Source: JBLIKP01 sp047635375
GTDB lineage: Bacteria; Bacteroidota; Bacteroidia; Sphingobacteriales; Sphingobacteriaceae
Assembly: GCA_047635375.1 (NCBI GenBank)
Contig: JBLIKP010000007.1
Span: forward strand, 1 to 43,064
Length of the DNA stretch: 43,064 nt
Reading direction: 5' to 3'
Notes under the pieces: model-generated
Seen by the model: only the letters and a program-made list of their open reading frames with translations
What the model was told of the DNA's origin: nothing
The model's database searches: none
Position numbers and translations under genes: made by a program
In this document: positions 33,992-42,748 of the stretch, piece after piece
Layout: each line of letters starts with the position of its first letter
How positions within the stretch are numbered: the first letter of the stretch is position 1

Positions 33992-34303
33992 GGTAATATT
34001 TAATTCTTTTCCATCCTGATCAATATGATCGAAATAATTTCGATTGGCCATGTCCTCAGCTTTTGCGCGCGCAAATCGAGCTAGTTCCTCATCCCAAATA
34101 AGCGCGGGCCTAGATTTAACCTTTAACAAGTCAATTAATTTAAACTCCTTTACAAACGATTTAGGAGATTCTCTTATGCTGTTTAATTTTGTGAATACTT
34201 CAGTTTCCATTGCCCGTATATCTGCCAAGGTTGGTTCTTGGGAATATCTGCGAAAGCAGATGAACGAAAAAGCAAGGATTAAATAAGCAAACAGCCTAAG
34301 CAT
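33890..34303 (-). pseudogene. CAP (SCP/PR1) domain protein, truncated at its C-terminus
   Basis: A 137-residue frame. A signal peptide (LRLFAYLILAFSFICF) precedes the start of a CAP domain: LNSIRESPKSFV, then PALIWDEELARFARAKAEDM and ANRNYFDHIDQDGKELN, which is the normal first half of the fold. The sequence then loses family likeness after KKDNSIES, at about 33925, where it enters the reverse complement of the adhesin gene and stops. The second half, with the remaining CAP motifs, is missing. Bacterial CAP proteins are secreted and of unsettled function. The gene is probably non-functional in this form. Its 5' end faces scoA divergently. Confidence 0.78.
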
Positions 34304-34387
34304 ATTATATCAGTTTTAATTGCCGTAATATTTTGCCCCTCATAAGGAAAAATCTAATTTTAGCGACTCAATACAAACGTAAGCCGT

Positions 34388-35083
34388 ATGAATAAAGTTG
34401 TAGCCAACGCCAAAGAGGCGGTAAAAGGAATAGAGGATGGTATGACCCTCATGGTTGGTGGGTTTGGCCTTTGCGGAATACCCGAAAACAGTATAGGAGC
34501 CCTTCAAAATCTAGGAGTAAAAAACCTAACATGTATCAGTAATAACGCTGGAGTAGATGATTTTGGTCTTGGATTATTACTTCAAACGAAGCAAATCAAG
34601 AAAATGATTTCATCTTATGTGGGTGAAAACGCCGAGTTTATGCGTCAATTATTGAGTGGTGAGCTTGAAGTAGAGTTAATCCCTCAAGGAACATTAGCAG
34701 AACGTTGCCGTGCAGGTGGCGCAGGAATTCCTGCATTTTTTACACCTGCTGGTTTTGGAACTGAGGTAGCTGAAGGAAAAGAAACCAGGGAGTTTGATGG
34801 GAAGCATTATGTGCTTGAGCAATGGCTTAAAGCCGATTTTGCCATGGTAAAAGCCTGGAAAGGCGATTCTCACGGTAACTTGGTTTTCAAAGCAACAGCA
34901 AGAAATTTTAATCCTATGATGGCCATGGCCGGAAAGATTACCATTGCCGAGGTTGAAGAGCTTGTTGAGCCCGGTGAACTTGATCCTAATGAAATTCATA
35001 CTCCAGGAATCTTTGTACAACGAATTTTTAAGGGTGTAGATTACGAAAAACGTATTGAACAATTAACAGTTAAAGAAGCATAA
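34388..35083 (+). CDS. scoA: Succinyl-CoA:3-ketoacid CoA-transferase subunit A
   Basis: A 231-residue alpha subunit of the 3-oxoacid CoA-transferase family, which moves CoA from succinyl-CoA to acetoacetate in ketone-body and leucine or lysine breakdown. Seen are the CoA-binding glycine-rich loop MTLMVGGFGLCGIPENSIGA, ISNNAGVDDFGLGLLL, LIPQGTLAERCRAGGAGIPA with FFTPAGFGT, and GNLVFKATARNFNPMMAMAG. The length and motifs are standard. The beta subunit gene is 2 bp downstream. Confidence 0.95.
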   Translation: MNKVVANAKEAVKGIEDGMTLMVGGFGLCGIPENSIGALQNLGVKNLTCISNNAGVDDFGLGLLLQTKQIKKMISSYVGENAEFMRQLLSGELEVELIPQGTLAERCRAGGAGIPAFFTPAGFGTEVAEGKETREFDGKHYVLEQWLKADFAMVKAWKGDSHGNLVFKATARNFNPMMAMAGKITIAEVEELVEPGELDPNEIHTPGIFVQRIFKGVDYEKRIEQLTVKEA

Positions 35084-35085
35084 TC

Positions 35086-35745
35086 ATGGGGTTAGATAAA
35101 CACGGAATAGCAAAGCGTATCGCACGCGAAGTTCAAGACGGATTTTATGTAAATCTAGGTATTGGAATTCCAACACTTGTAGCCAATTATATCCCTGAGG
35201 ATATTTCAGTTGTGCTTCAATCTGAAAACGGATTACTAGGTATGGGACCATTCCCAACAAAAGAAAACGTCGATTCCGACCTGATAAATGCTGGTAAGCA
35301 GACCGTTACAACTCTTCCGGGATCTTCATTTTTTGATTCGGCAATGAGCTTTGCCATGATTCGAGGTGAACATGTAAATCTTACCATTCTTGGTGGAATG
35401 GAAGTTGATCAAAATGGAGATATTGCAAACTGGAAAATACCTAATGTTCTTATTAAAGGTATGGGTGGAGCAATGGACCTTGTAGCCTCAGCAAAGAATA
35501 TTATTGTAGCTATGACGCACACAAATAAGCATGGCGTTTCGAAATTACTTCCAAAATGTACACTTCCTTTAACAGGAGTGAACTGTGTGAAAAAAATCGT
35601 TACCGATTTAGCAGTTTTAGATGTAAGAGACGGTGCTTTTCACCTATTGGAGCGTGCTCCTGGAGTGAGTGTTGAAGAGATTATTGAAAAGACTGCCGGA
35701 AAATTAATTGTCCCTGAAGGGGGCGTACCCGAAATAACTTTTTAA
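35086..35745 (+). CDS. scoB: Succinyl-CoA:3-ketoacid CoA-transferase subunit B
   Basis: A 219-residue beta subunit partnering ScoA. The catalytic glutamate that forms the enzyme-CoA thioester lies in LQSENGLLGMGPFP. Other landmarks are VNLGIGIPTLVANYIP, LPGSSFFDSAMSFAMIRGEH, LGGMEVDQNGDIANWKIP and MGGAMDLVASAKN. The pair is a complete heterodimeric enzyme. The last four bases overlap the stop codon of the convergent small PspC gene. Confidence 0.95.
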   Translation: MGLDKHGIAKRIAREVQDGFYVNLGIGIPTLVANYIPEDISVVLQSENGLLGMGPFPTKENVDSDLINAGKQTVTTLPGSSFFDSAMSFAMIRGEHVNLTILGGMEVDQNGDIANWKIPNVLIKGMGGAMDLVASAKNIIVAMTHTNKHGVSKLLPKCTLPLTGVNCVKKIVTDLAVLDVRDGAFHLLERAPGVSVEEIIEKTAGKLIVPEGGVPEITF

Positions 35746-35909
35746 TAATATTTCGGCTTGACTAAAGCTAAAATAATATAAAGCAGGATAGGGGAGCCGA
35801 ATCCTACAAAAGTTGCAATTACAAATACAAGCCTAAGGCCCGTAACGTTTAAATCAAACTTATGGGCCAGCCAGGCACATACTCCTAATATCTTTTTTTC
35901 GACTTTCAT
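35742..35909 (-). CDS. Very small PspC-domain membrane protein
   Basis: A 55-residue frame found by reading the reverse strand. It begins MKVEKKILGVCAWLAHKFDL, continues VTGLRLVFVIATFVGFGSPI and ends with one strongly hydrophobic segment and KPKYY. The GVCAWLAHKFDLN pattern followed by RLVFV is the PspC domain, which in phage-shock systems senses membrane stress. The start lies 2 bp after the stop codon of the next, larger PspC gene, making it the last gene of the pyrF operon. Its end overlaps scoB by four bases. Confidence 0.8.
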   Translation of the reverse strand: MKVEKKILGVCAWLAHKFDLNVTGLRLVFVIATFVGFGSPILLYIILALVKPKYY

Positions 35910-35911
35910 TA

Positions 35912-36148
35912 TTAAAGTGTCCAGAATTTTAGTCGGTAGAATTGAAAACGGAAATATTGCCTTAGATCCAGTACTAAGGCCATTAAAAAATAGACTAACA
36001 CGGGACTTCCTGCCGTGATAAAGGAAAAGTAAATAAATATTAGTCTTATTTTAGAACTGGAAACTCCCAGTTTATGACCCCACCATGAGCATACACCAAA
36101 GGCGTTTCGCTCAAAGAAATCAATTATGTTTTGGATAGTCTTATTCAT
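35912..36148 (-). CDS. PspC-domain membrane protein
   Basis: About 78 residues from ATG 36148 (MNKTIQNIIDFFERNAFGVC). I prefer this start to 36172 because it overlaps the previous stop codon by only a few bases, as in coupled translation. The PspC motif is FGVCSWWGHKLGVSSSKIRL, followed by a membrane span (FIYFSFITAGSPVLVYFLMA) and a basic, aromatic tail. The function is presumably membrane-stress-related, by family; no other psp genes are near. It is in one unit with DUF2851, pyrF and the 55-residue PspC gene. Confidence 0.78.
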   Translation of the reverse strand: MNKTIQNIIDFFERNAFGVCSWWGHKLGVSSSKIRLIFIYFSFITAGSPVLVYFLMALVLDLRQYFRFQFYRLKFWTL

Positions 36149-37415
36149 AAATCTGCATGATTTTATTACCAAGGGTACAATTTACGCATTTTTTGTTATT
36201 GCAATAATGATTTTTAAGTTGAAGCAGGGATTGCGTCTCAAACGCCGACCTCGCCTCAAACCCTATTTTTTTAAACCCTCTTATAATAACGTTGTTTTCT
36301 GGCTTAATGGATTCTAAAAGTGATAAAGCCTTTTCCTTAAAAGCTTGCTTTTGATTAAGCACGCCATATTCAAATAGGACCGGGACTATTACATTTATTA
36401 TCACATTATCAATTTTTTGACCCCCAATTTTAGCCGAATGCTCTACAGTTGTCTTGTTAAAATGGTAATGGTTCTCCCAATATGAAAACGCGCTTGTTTC
36501 CAAAATAGTTTTAAACTGCGATATTTCTGAGCTAATTAATCCACTAAAATTAAAATCCTTTTTGGCAATTAAACTCGCTACTTGAGCTAAACGGATTGTG
36601 GGTAAATTTCCAGGCATCATCCTACCGAATCTCCATAAACTAAGGTCTATGGGTTTTAACTTATATTTCTTTTGAAGAAAGCTAAATTCTTTTCTAAGGA
36701 TTTCAGGGTAATCTTCTTCAAATGATTGATTTAAAAAACCTGCCGTTCCGAAAAGTAGAGCTTCAATCTGCCTAGGGTTGTTTAAATGTTTCCTAAGGAT
36801 TTTAAGAGGTAATTCCTTGCTTAGCATTCGCATTGGTGTGACGTTGACTTTTAAGCCAAAATTTGCCGTTAACAACTCGTAAAGAGTCTGTTCCCAATCG
36901 TTATTAGTTGAAGAAACGACGTCTCCCACATGTTTCCCTTTCTCCATAAGCCTTTCTATTAATAGATTAGAATAGAAACCCGGAATTTGTAACTGCTCCT
37001 TATCCTTTATTGATTGTTCACAAGGAATCCAATTGCCGTTGGAGATTAGATTTTCATAATTGTGCTGAAGCTTTTTTGGGATCTTCCCTTTGAGTTCTAA
37101 GTGAGGAATTGAAATTCCGTTGGGGAGAGGTACTTCTTTATCGTGATTGTAAACCACATGAAGGATTACATTATTGTAAGCATTGTCGAACTGGTGTTTG
37201 TGGGCAAACCAATCACTACTGTTTACATGAATTTCTACGTTCCCTGCCCAAACGGTGTCTCCAATTTTTAACCGAGCATTGGAGAAATCGGGTCCAGAAT
37301 CAAAATTATGGATGCCTGGGTTGAGCACAAGGATAGGCTCCCCTTTCGCTGTTATTAAATCGTTAGGGTTTATACGTTTGAATTTCCATATGTAATGCAG
37401 GAAATCCTCTTTCAT
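36141..37415 (-). CDS. DUF2851 family protein
   Basis: A 424-residue soluble protein of the Bacteroidota family DUF2851. It begins MKEDFLHYIWKFKRINPNDL and has the conserved LNPGIHNFDSGPDFSNARLK, GNVEIHVNSSDWFAHKH and NVILHVVYNHD near the N-terminus. This arrangement of Asp, Glu and His recalls a nuclease-like metal site, but I know of no shown activity. The C-terminus has a Cys cluster (HYCNNKKCVNC) that could bind metal. It is 1 bp downstream of pyrF and overlaps the PspC gene that follows. Confidence 0.85.
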   Translation of the reverse strand: MKEDFLHYIWKFKRINPNDLITAKGEPILVLNPGIHNFDSGPDFSNARLKIGDTVWAGNVEIHVNSSDWFAHKHQFDNAYNNVILHVVYNHDKEVPLPNGISIPHLELKGKIPKKLQHNYENLISNGNWIPCEQSIKDKEQLQIPGFYSNLLIERLMEKGKHVGDVVSSTNNDWEQTLYELLTANFGLKVNVTPMRMLSKELPLKILRKHLNNPRQIEALLFGTAGFLNQSFEEDYPEILRKEFSFLQKKYKLKPIDLSLWRFGRMMPGNLPTIRLAQVASLIAKKDFNFSGLISSEISQFKTILETSAFSYWENHYHFNKTTVEHSAKIGGQKIDNVIINVIVPVLFEYGVLNQKQAFKEKALSLLESIKPENNVIIRGFKKIGFEARSAFETQSLLQLKNHYCNNKKCVNCTLGNKIMQIYE

Positions 37416-37416
37416 T

Positions 37417-38253
37417 TTATTGGCTTACTGCTAACATATATGTCGCGAGATGTTCTTCCATCTCTTTCTGTATTTTTTGTGCCGCTTCGGCAGCTTTTTC
37501 GGCGAAATCCTCTCCACTTGAAGCGTAAATAATTCCGCGTGATGAATTCACTAATAATCCGCAATCTTTGGTCATGGCTAATCGGCTAACTTCTTCTAAG
37601 CTTCCGCCTTGAGCTCCAACACCTGGAACTAAAAGAAAATATTCCTTTGCTAACTCCCTAACTTTTGAAAGGTATTCACCACGTGTGGCTCCAGCTACAA
37701 ACATTAAATTGTGAGAGTTTCCCCAGGTTACCGCCTTCTCAATTACCGATTCAAATAGATATTTCCCATTTTCATCTTTTATGAATTGGAAGTCCATTGC
37801 ACCAACATTTGAGGTAAGGGCCAATAAAATCGCCCATTTTCCAGGATATTCTAAAAATGGTTTTACACTATCTTCGCCCATATAAGGGGCTATGGTTAGG
37901 CTGTCGTAGGTTTTTCCTTCACCTGAAAAGAATGCTTTTGCATATCTATCTGAAGTGTTTCCAATATCACCGCGTTTTGCATCGGCAATGGTGAAAACAT
38001 TCTCAGGAAGCATTTCAAGCGTCTTCTCAAGTAATTCCCATCCTTTTGTCCCCATTGCCTCATAAAAAGCGGTGTTAATTTTATAGGAAACAGTATAAGG
38101 CAGGGTTGCTTCAATAATGGCCTTATTGAATTTTAAAATTCCATCTGGATCGTTTTTTAAATGAATTGGCAACTTCTCTTGGTCGGTGTCTAGCCCAACA
38201 CATAAGTAACTATTCTTTTCAACGATTTGATTAATAAGGGTTAACCTGTCCAT
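37417..38253 (-). CDS. pyrF: Orotidine 5'-phosphate decarboxylase
   Basis: A 278-residue PyrF of the longer type 2 group, which makes UMP from OMP in pyrimidine synthesis. The N-terminal CVGLDTD, the YKINTAFYEAMG loop and the catalytic IADAKRGDIGNTSDRYAKAF with the Asp-Lys-Asp set are intact. FVAGATRGEYLSKVR and FLLVPGVGAQGGSLEEV form the phosphate site. It leads a minus-strand operon with DUF2851 and two PspC genes. A possible -7 element lies 30 bp upstream. Confidence 0.94.
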   Translation of the reverse strand: MDRLTLINQIVEKNSYLCVGLDTDQEKLPIHLKNDPDGILKFNKAIIEATLPYTVSYKINTAFYEAMGTKGWELLEKTLEMLPENVFTIADAKRGDIGNTSDRYAKAFFSGEGKTYDSLTIAPYMGEDSVKPFLEYPGKWAILLALTSNVGAMDFQFIKDENGKYLFESVIEKAVTWGNSHNLMFVAGATRGEYLSKVRELAKEYFLLVPGVGAQGGSLEEVSRLAMTKDCGLLVNSSRGIIYASSGEDFAEKAAEAAQKIQKEMEEHLATYMLAVSQ

Positions 38254-38282
38254 TTTTTAAAGCTTGAGTAAAATAATTCATG

Positions 38283-38290
38283 CAAATTTA
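38283..38290 (-). promoter_or_regulatory. Possible -7 element of the pyrF operon
   Basis: CAAATTTA on the plus strand reads TAAATTTG on the minus strand, a perfect TAnnTTTG match 30 bp before pyrF. No -33 element at the usual spacing was found. Confidence 0.4.
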
Positions 38291-38318
38291 CAAAGAAAAC
38301 CAAGTAGGGGACGATATT

Positions 38319-39140
38319 TTAATTAATTAAAAATTGTCCACTTAGTTTTCCTTCTGGAGTTTCTATTTGGTAAAAGTATATTCCAGAATTAAGATTGATT
38401 TCTGGTTTCCACTTTAACTCTCCTTTTGTAAGTACTTTGTTTTCAACGTGTAACTTACGCCCAAGGGTATTATATATACTCATTTTTCCGATTCCTGGTT
38501 TTGTTAATTTAAAGGAAAAACTTGGGATATCAGTGGATGGGTTTGGAAAAACCAGTGCGGCAGATTGAATTGAATTTCCCTCATCTAATCCCAATACGGC
38601 ACATCTTTCTTCGCTTAAAACACGAACAATATATTCACCGAATTCAAGCTTTTCTGGGTCTTGAGGAAAGGTTACATCGTTAATCAGGAATCCTCCAAAA
38701 TCATTTACCCGCACAGTAGCGTATAAAACAAAACTAAAATCACCGGTATCCGTTGGCGTTCCAGTAAAAGAAACACAACCTGTTTCATCATCTTGAAAGA
38801 CACTATCTGTTGGGTCGCACAAGAATTCAATTCCTGGAGGCAGATTGGTAATTGAATCAATCCTTACCCAATCCAAGTCGAATTTACCATCTTGTCCATA
38901 TTGGTCACCATCGGCAGAATCTGGAACATTTATGGTGAAAGTGAAATTATAAGGTTGGTTGAGACAGGCTCTTTTATGTACTCCTCGTTTCGGATTTGAA
39001 AACCTAGGATAAAGGTTGTCTGGTGGAGGCCACACGCCTTCTTCGGTATATTGCGTATCAGGTTCGCAAACCTGAGCTTGAGAACTTTGGTTGAATGCTA
39101 AAAGCATTAAAAAAACTGATAAATTGATTAAATATTTCAT
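38319..39140 (-). CDS. Secreted protein with type A type IX sorting domain
   Basis: About 273 residues from ATG 39140 (MKYLINLSVFLMLLAFN), which begins the signal peptide; an ATG at 39173 would add 11 basic residues. The mature region starts near QVCEPDTQYTEEG and contains a beta domain (YNFTFTINVPDSADGDQYGQ, CVSFTGTPTDTGDFSFVLYA). The C-terminal 80 residues (ALVFPNPSTDIPSFSFKLTK, GKMSIYNTLGRKLH, SGIYFYQIETPEGKLSGQFL) are the Por-type sorting domain for type IX secretion. The role is unknown. It is divergent to the TonB-dependent receptor gene. Confidence 0.85.
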   Translation of the reverse strand: MKYLINLSVFLMLLAFNQSSQAQVCEPDTQYTEEGVWPPPDNLYPRFSNPKRGVHKRACLNQPYNFTFTINVPDSADGDQYGQDGKFDLDWVRIDSITNLPPGIEFLCDPTDSVFQDDETGCVSFTGTPTDTGDFSFVLYATVRVNDFGGFLINDVTFPQDPEKLEFGEYIVRVLSEERCAVLGLDEGNSIQSAALVFPNPSTDIPSFSFKLTKPGIGKMSIYNTLGRKLHVENKVLTKGELKWKPEINLNSGIYFYQIETPEGKLSGQFLIN

Positions 39141-39227
39141 TTTGTTTTTCCGTTTCACTTTAAAGATACCCAATTTTAGGTTAAATTAAGACATTTTAGT
39201 AGCCCACGATCCAATCTGAAAGTTAAA

Positions 39228-41510
39228 ATGCCAGTAAAAAAATACCTTATAAAAATAGTCTTAAGTATATTATTAGTAATCGTTTGTGCTCCAATAATTA
39301 AAGGGCAGACTGCGGTTTTTGCTGGAAAAATTTTTGATGGGGAATCCAAAATTGAATTGGCTTTTGCTACCATCGCATTAAATAGTAATGGTACAATAAC
39401 TAATGAAAAAGGAGAATTTGCATTAACCGTAAATCCAGGAAAATATCTTTTGACTATTAAGTTTTTAGGGTATCGAACATTTCAAGATTCTATATCAATT
39501 GCTTCAAACTTTAAAAAGGACTTTCCGCTTGAGCGGATAAGTACACTTTTAGAAACAGCCACTATTACATCCTCACGATTTGAACAGGAGTTGGGTAGGG
39601 TTACTGTTACTACCGAGGTGATTCCGCCAAGATTAATCGAACAGACTAACGCCACTAGTGTGGAGCAAGCGTTAGATAAGGTCCCTGGTGTTAATATTAT
39701 TGATGGCCAGGCAAATATTCGTGGAGGATCAGGTTATTCTCGAGGCATTGGGAGTAGAGTTGCGCTATTGGTAGACGATATCCCCATTTTACGTGCCGAT
39801 GCTGGAATACCAAATTGGGATTTTATTCCTATTGAAAATGTAGAACGCATTGAAGTGGTGAAAGGTGCAGGGTCTGTTCTCTACGGTACCGCAGCAATGA
39901 ATGGGGTAATAAATGTAAAAACTGCTTTCCCCACCGCCCAGCCTTATACCAAAGTGACCACTTTTGCTGGGGTTTATGGTGGTCCAAAAGATTCAAGGAA
40001 GAAATGGTGGGGAAAGGAAACTCCATTCTTAACTGGGTCTTCGATGGCGCACCGACAAAAAGTAGGGAGATTGGATGTTGTTTTGGGAAGTTATGCTTTC
40101 GCTGAAAACGGTTTCAGAGAAGGAACATTTTCTCGTCGAGGAAGAGTAAACGCTAATTTACGTTATAGAATTACCCCCAATCTAAATGTTGGATTGAATA
40201 CCAATGTACAAACCGGACATCAGGTAAGTCACCTTTTTTGGGCCAATATTGATTCAGGCGGTTACCAGGCAATTCCAGAAGCCCTTATTACCGAACAGCA
40301 ATTCAGGATTACTGTTGATCCCTATTTAACATTTATTGACGGTTGGAGAGGGGTGCATAAACTTCGTGGGAGATATTACGATGTAGAAAACGACAATGGG
40401 AATTTTCAATCGAATAGCACCCAAGCTCGGTTTACGGAGTATCAATATTCAATACAACTACCCATTTGGGAAACTAATTTAACCGGTGGAGCCGTGGCTC
40501 AATGGGCCGATGCAAAATCCGATTTTTATAGAGACACCGTTTTTAAATCCAACAATCAAGCAGCCTATTTACAGCTATCCTCCTCGCCATTTCCAAGACT
40601 TACCATGAATGTTGGTGCACGTTATGAGCGGAACGAAATAATAACTCCTGATAGCTCAACCAATGATGCTCAGCCAGTATTTAAGGCAGGTGTTAATTAT
40701 AGAATTGCGGCATTTACTTACCTTCGAGCCTCTTATGGCGAAGCTTATAGGTTCCCTACAATTGCTGAGAAATATATAAGCAATACCGCTGGAGCCATTA
40801 AATTCTTTCCAAATCCATTTCTTTTTCCAGAAAATGGTTGGGGTGTAGAGCTTGGTGTAAAACAAGGATTTTCGATTGGCGCTCTAAAAGGATTATTTGA
40901 TTTCTCCGTTTTCTGGAATGAGTATAGCGACATGATGGAGATTGTGTTCGGTTGTCAAGGACCGAATTGTAAAAGCTTGTTTGAAGGGCCTTTAAATTCT
41001 TTAGGTTTTGCCACCATTAATATTGGGGATACCAGAATTAAAGGCTTGGAAGGAAGCTTACTTTTAAGTGGGAAAATTGGGAATGTTAACCTTAACGTCC
41101 TTACTGGTTATACCTACATCGATCCACGGTTTTTAGATAATATTGAGCTTCAAACACGCTTTTCTTCAAGCGATAAAAACCTTTTAAAATACCGTTTCCG
41201 CCATGTGTATAAGGGTGATTTGGAAGCTAGATACCAAGGTTTTTTCCTTGGGACTGATGTTTTTTATAATTCCTTTATGGAGGCAATTGATGTGGCGTTT
41301 AGCGATGGATTGCCAGATTTAAAGAAATATCGAGCCAAGCATGATTTTGGTGATTGGGTTTTTGGTGGTCGCCTAGGTTATCAAGCCGAATCGGGGAGTA
41401 GGTTTTCTTTCATAGTTAAAAACCTATTGAATGAAGAGTATACCGTACGTCCGGCACTTTTTGAAGCGCCAAGGAATTATACGGTAAAGGTTGAATGGGT
41501 GATAAAATAA
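39228..41510 (+). CDS. TonB-dependent outer-membrane receptor
   Basis: A 760-residue receptor. A signal peptide (1-26, ending APIIKGQ) is followed by a carboxypeptidase-like regulatory domain at about 30-110 (AGKIFDGESKIELAFATIAL, GTITNEKGEFAL). The plug domain at about 120-230 has SVEQALDKVPGVNIIDGQAN, IRGGSGYSRG, and IENVERIEVVKGAGSVLYGT with AAMNGVINV. The rest is the beta-barrel, ending with aromatic residues (APRNYTVKVEWVIK) as barrel proteins do. The substrate is unknown. It has no adjacent SusD-like gene, so glycan import of the Sus type is less likely; iron or another cofactor is possible. Confidence 0.93.
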   Translation: MPVKKYLIKIVLSILLVIVCAPIIKGQTAVFAGKIFDGESKIELAFATIALNSNGTITNEKGEFALTVNPGKYLLTIKFLGYRTFQDSISIASNFKKDFPLERISTLLETATITSSRFEQELGRVTVTTEVIPPRLIEQTNATSVEQALDKVPGVNIIDGQANIRGGSGYSRGIGSRVALLVDDIPILRADAGIPNWDFIPIENVERIEVVKGAGSVLYGTAAMNGVINVKTAFPTAQPYTKVTTFAGVYGGPKDSRKKWWGKETPFLTGSSMAHRQKVGRLDVVLGSYAFAENGFREGTFSRRGRVNANLRYRITPNLNVGLNTNVQTGHQVSHLFWANIDSGGYQAIPEALITEQQFRITVDPYLTFIDGWRGVHKLRGRYYDVENDNGNFQSNSTQARFTEYQYSIQLPIWETNLTGGAVAQWADAKSDFYRDTVFKSNNQAAYLQLSSSPFPRLTMNVGARYERNEIITPDSSTNDAQPVFKAGVNYRIAAFTYLRASYGEAYRFPTIAEKYISNTAGAIKFFPNPFLFPENGWGVELGVKQGFSIGALKGLFDFSVFWNEYSDMMEIVFGCQGPNCKSLFEGPLNSLGFATINIGDTRIKGLEGSLLLSGKIGNVNLNVLTGYTYIDPRFLDNIELQTRFSSSDKNLLKYRFRHVYKGDLEARYQGFFLGTDVFYNSFMEAIDVAFSDGLPDLKKYRAKHDFGDWVFGGRLGYQAESGSRFSFIVKNLLNEEYTVRPALFEAPRNYTVKVEWVIK

Positions 41511-41536
41511 AAAAGGCGGATAATTACTTATCCGCC
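41509..41536 (-). terminator. Intrinsic terminator after the cyanophycinase gene
   Basis: GGCGGATAA (41515-41523) pairs with TTATCCGCC (41528-41536), loop TTAC. On the minus strand the stem is followed by six T residues, so it best serves the cyanophycinase gene ending at 41561. The T run overlaps the receptor stop codon; plus-strand function is weaker. Confidence 0.82.
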
Positions 41537-41560
41537 TCATTATAAATATTACTTCGTGAA

Positions 41561-42442
41561 CTAATAGTCCAATGGTTCTTTAACTTTTCCCTTTTTGGCA
41601 ATGTTCATTTTCTTTTCACTTATATTGTAAGTATCATAAAGTGATAACACGTGCACTCCAAGATTTTCGATTGAAATTGGAGATCCTACAGGGATGTCGG
41701 TAAGGTTAGTATCCCTAATGTTTTCGCCATCTACCAAAACTACAAGTCCAGAGCCGATAGCTTCCATTTTATTTCCATCCGTTATTATTAACCCAGTGTC
41801 TTCACCAAGTCCTATTCCCAACATGGCTGGGTTTGATGCTACCGCTTGGAATAATCTTCCAATTCTTCCTCTTTTTACAAAGTGAGTATCAATTATAACG
41901 CCATCAATAAAGCCTAATCCTTGCGTGATTTTTACTTCACCTTTTAAGAGGGCTTCTGAACTGCTTCCTTGATAGATCATAGAGTTTGAAGCCGCTGCTG
42001 CACCCGCAGATGTTCCAGCAATTAACAATCCCTCTTCTTGGTATCTTGTTGAAAGAGTTTTTAAGAATTGAGTTCCTCCATAAATTGAGGTAAGCCTTAA
42101 TTGATCTCCGCCACTGAAAATTACAATATCAGCTGCGTTTAACCTTTTGATAACCTCTGGGTCATTTGCTTCTTCACGTTTGGTGATGTTTAAAACTCCA
42201 GTATTGTCGCATCCAGCTAAAGAAAACGCCTTGATAAAATCTTCTCCAATCTCAGCAGGAATTTGACTTGCTGTTGGGACTATTTCTACACGAGATTCAG
42301 GACCCTTAGATTCATTTAAAATTCTTCGTACTATTCCGAGTTGGTAGTAATTTAAATTTCTATCCCTAGCATCGTTGGTTCCTTCGCGGTCGCCTTTGTC
42401 CATTGCACCTCCGATAACAACTAATTTTCCGGTTGGATTCAT
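41561..42442 (-). CDS. cphB: Cyanophycinase
   Basis: A 293-residue S51-family serine peptidase that cuts cyanophycin, the Asp-Arg storage polymer, to beta-Asp-Arg dipeptides. It begins GKLVVIGGAMDKGD. Other motifs are IVIFSGGDQLRL, the nucleophile Ser in LLIAGTSAGAAAASNSMIYQ, LGFIDGVIIDTHFVKRGRIG, and GIGLGEDTGLII. No signal peptide is seen, so it is the intracellular type. It is divergent from the cyanophycin synthetase gene, about 300 bp away, so storage and use of the polymer are encoded together. Confidence 0.93.
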   Translation of the reverse strand: MNPTGKLVVIGGAMDKGDREGTNDARDRNLNYYQLGIVRRILNESKGPESRVEIVPTASQIPAEIGEDFIKAFSLAGCDNTGVLNITKREEANDPEVIKRLNAADIVIFSGGDQLRLTSIYGGTQFLKTLSTRYQEEGLLIAGTSAGAAAASNSMIYQGSSSEALLKGEVKITQGLGFIDGVIIDTHFVKRGRIGRLFQAVASNPAMLGIGLGEDTGLIITDGNKMEAIGSGLVVLVDGENIRDTNLTDIPVGSPISIENLGVHVLSLYDTYNISEKKMNIAKKGKVKEPLDY

Positions 42443-42748
42443 TTATATTCAATTTTTTTACTGGCCTTATAAATCCGTAAATGTCTAAAAATCAGCAAAG
42501 TTTTTGCTTCAACAGAAAGTCCTTAAAAAGGTTTTCCAAAAGCTTATTTTTTGTTACAATTCGATTGATTTTTGCTTTATTTGAACTTCCAATAAAGGCA
42601 GTCGCAAGATAGGGTCTAATTTCTTTTTAATTGCGGCTTTTAATAGAAAATATTTAAATTGATGCTCTTTAATGAAGGCGAGCAAATCGCCTATAAGTAC
42701 TAGGTAAAATAAACTTAAATAGAAACACGAAAAAAACACCTGCGATAT
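42443..42748. other. Intergenic region between cphB and cphA
   Basis: A 306-bp gap between divergent genes. A minus-strand open frame crosses it into the cphA start but has no family features and looks incidental. No perfect TAnnTTTG element or strong hairpin was found on either strand. The cphA promoter and cphB promoter must lie here but are not recognisable. Confidence 0.5.
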
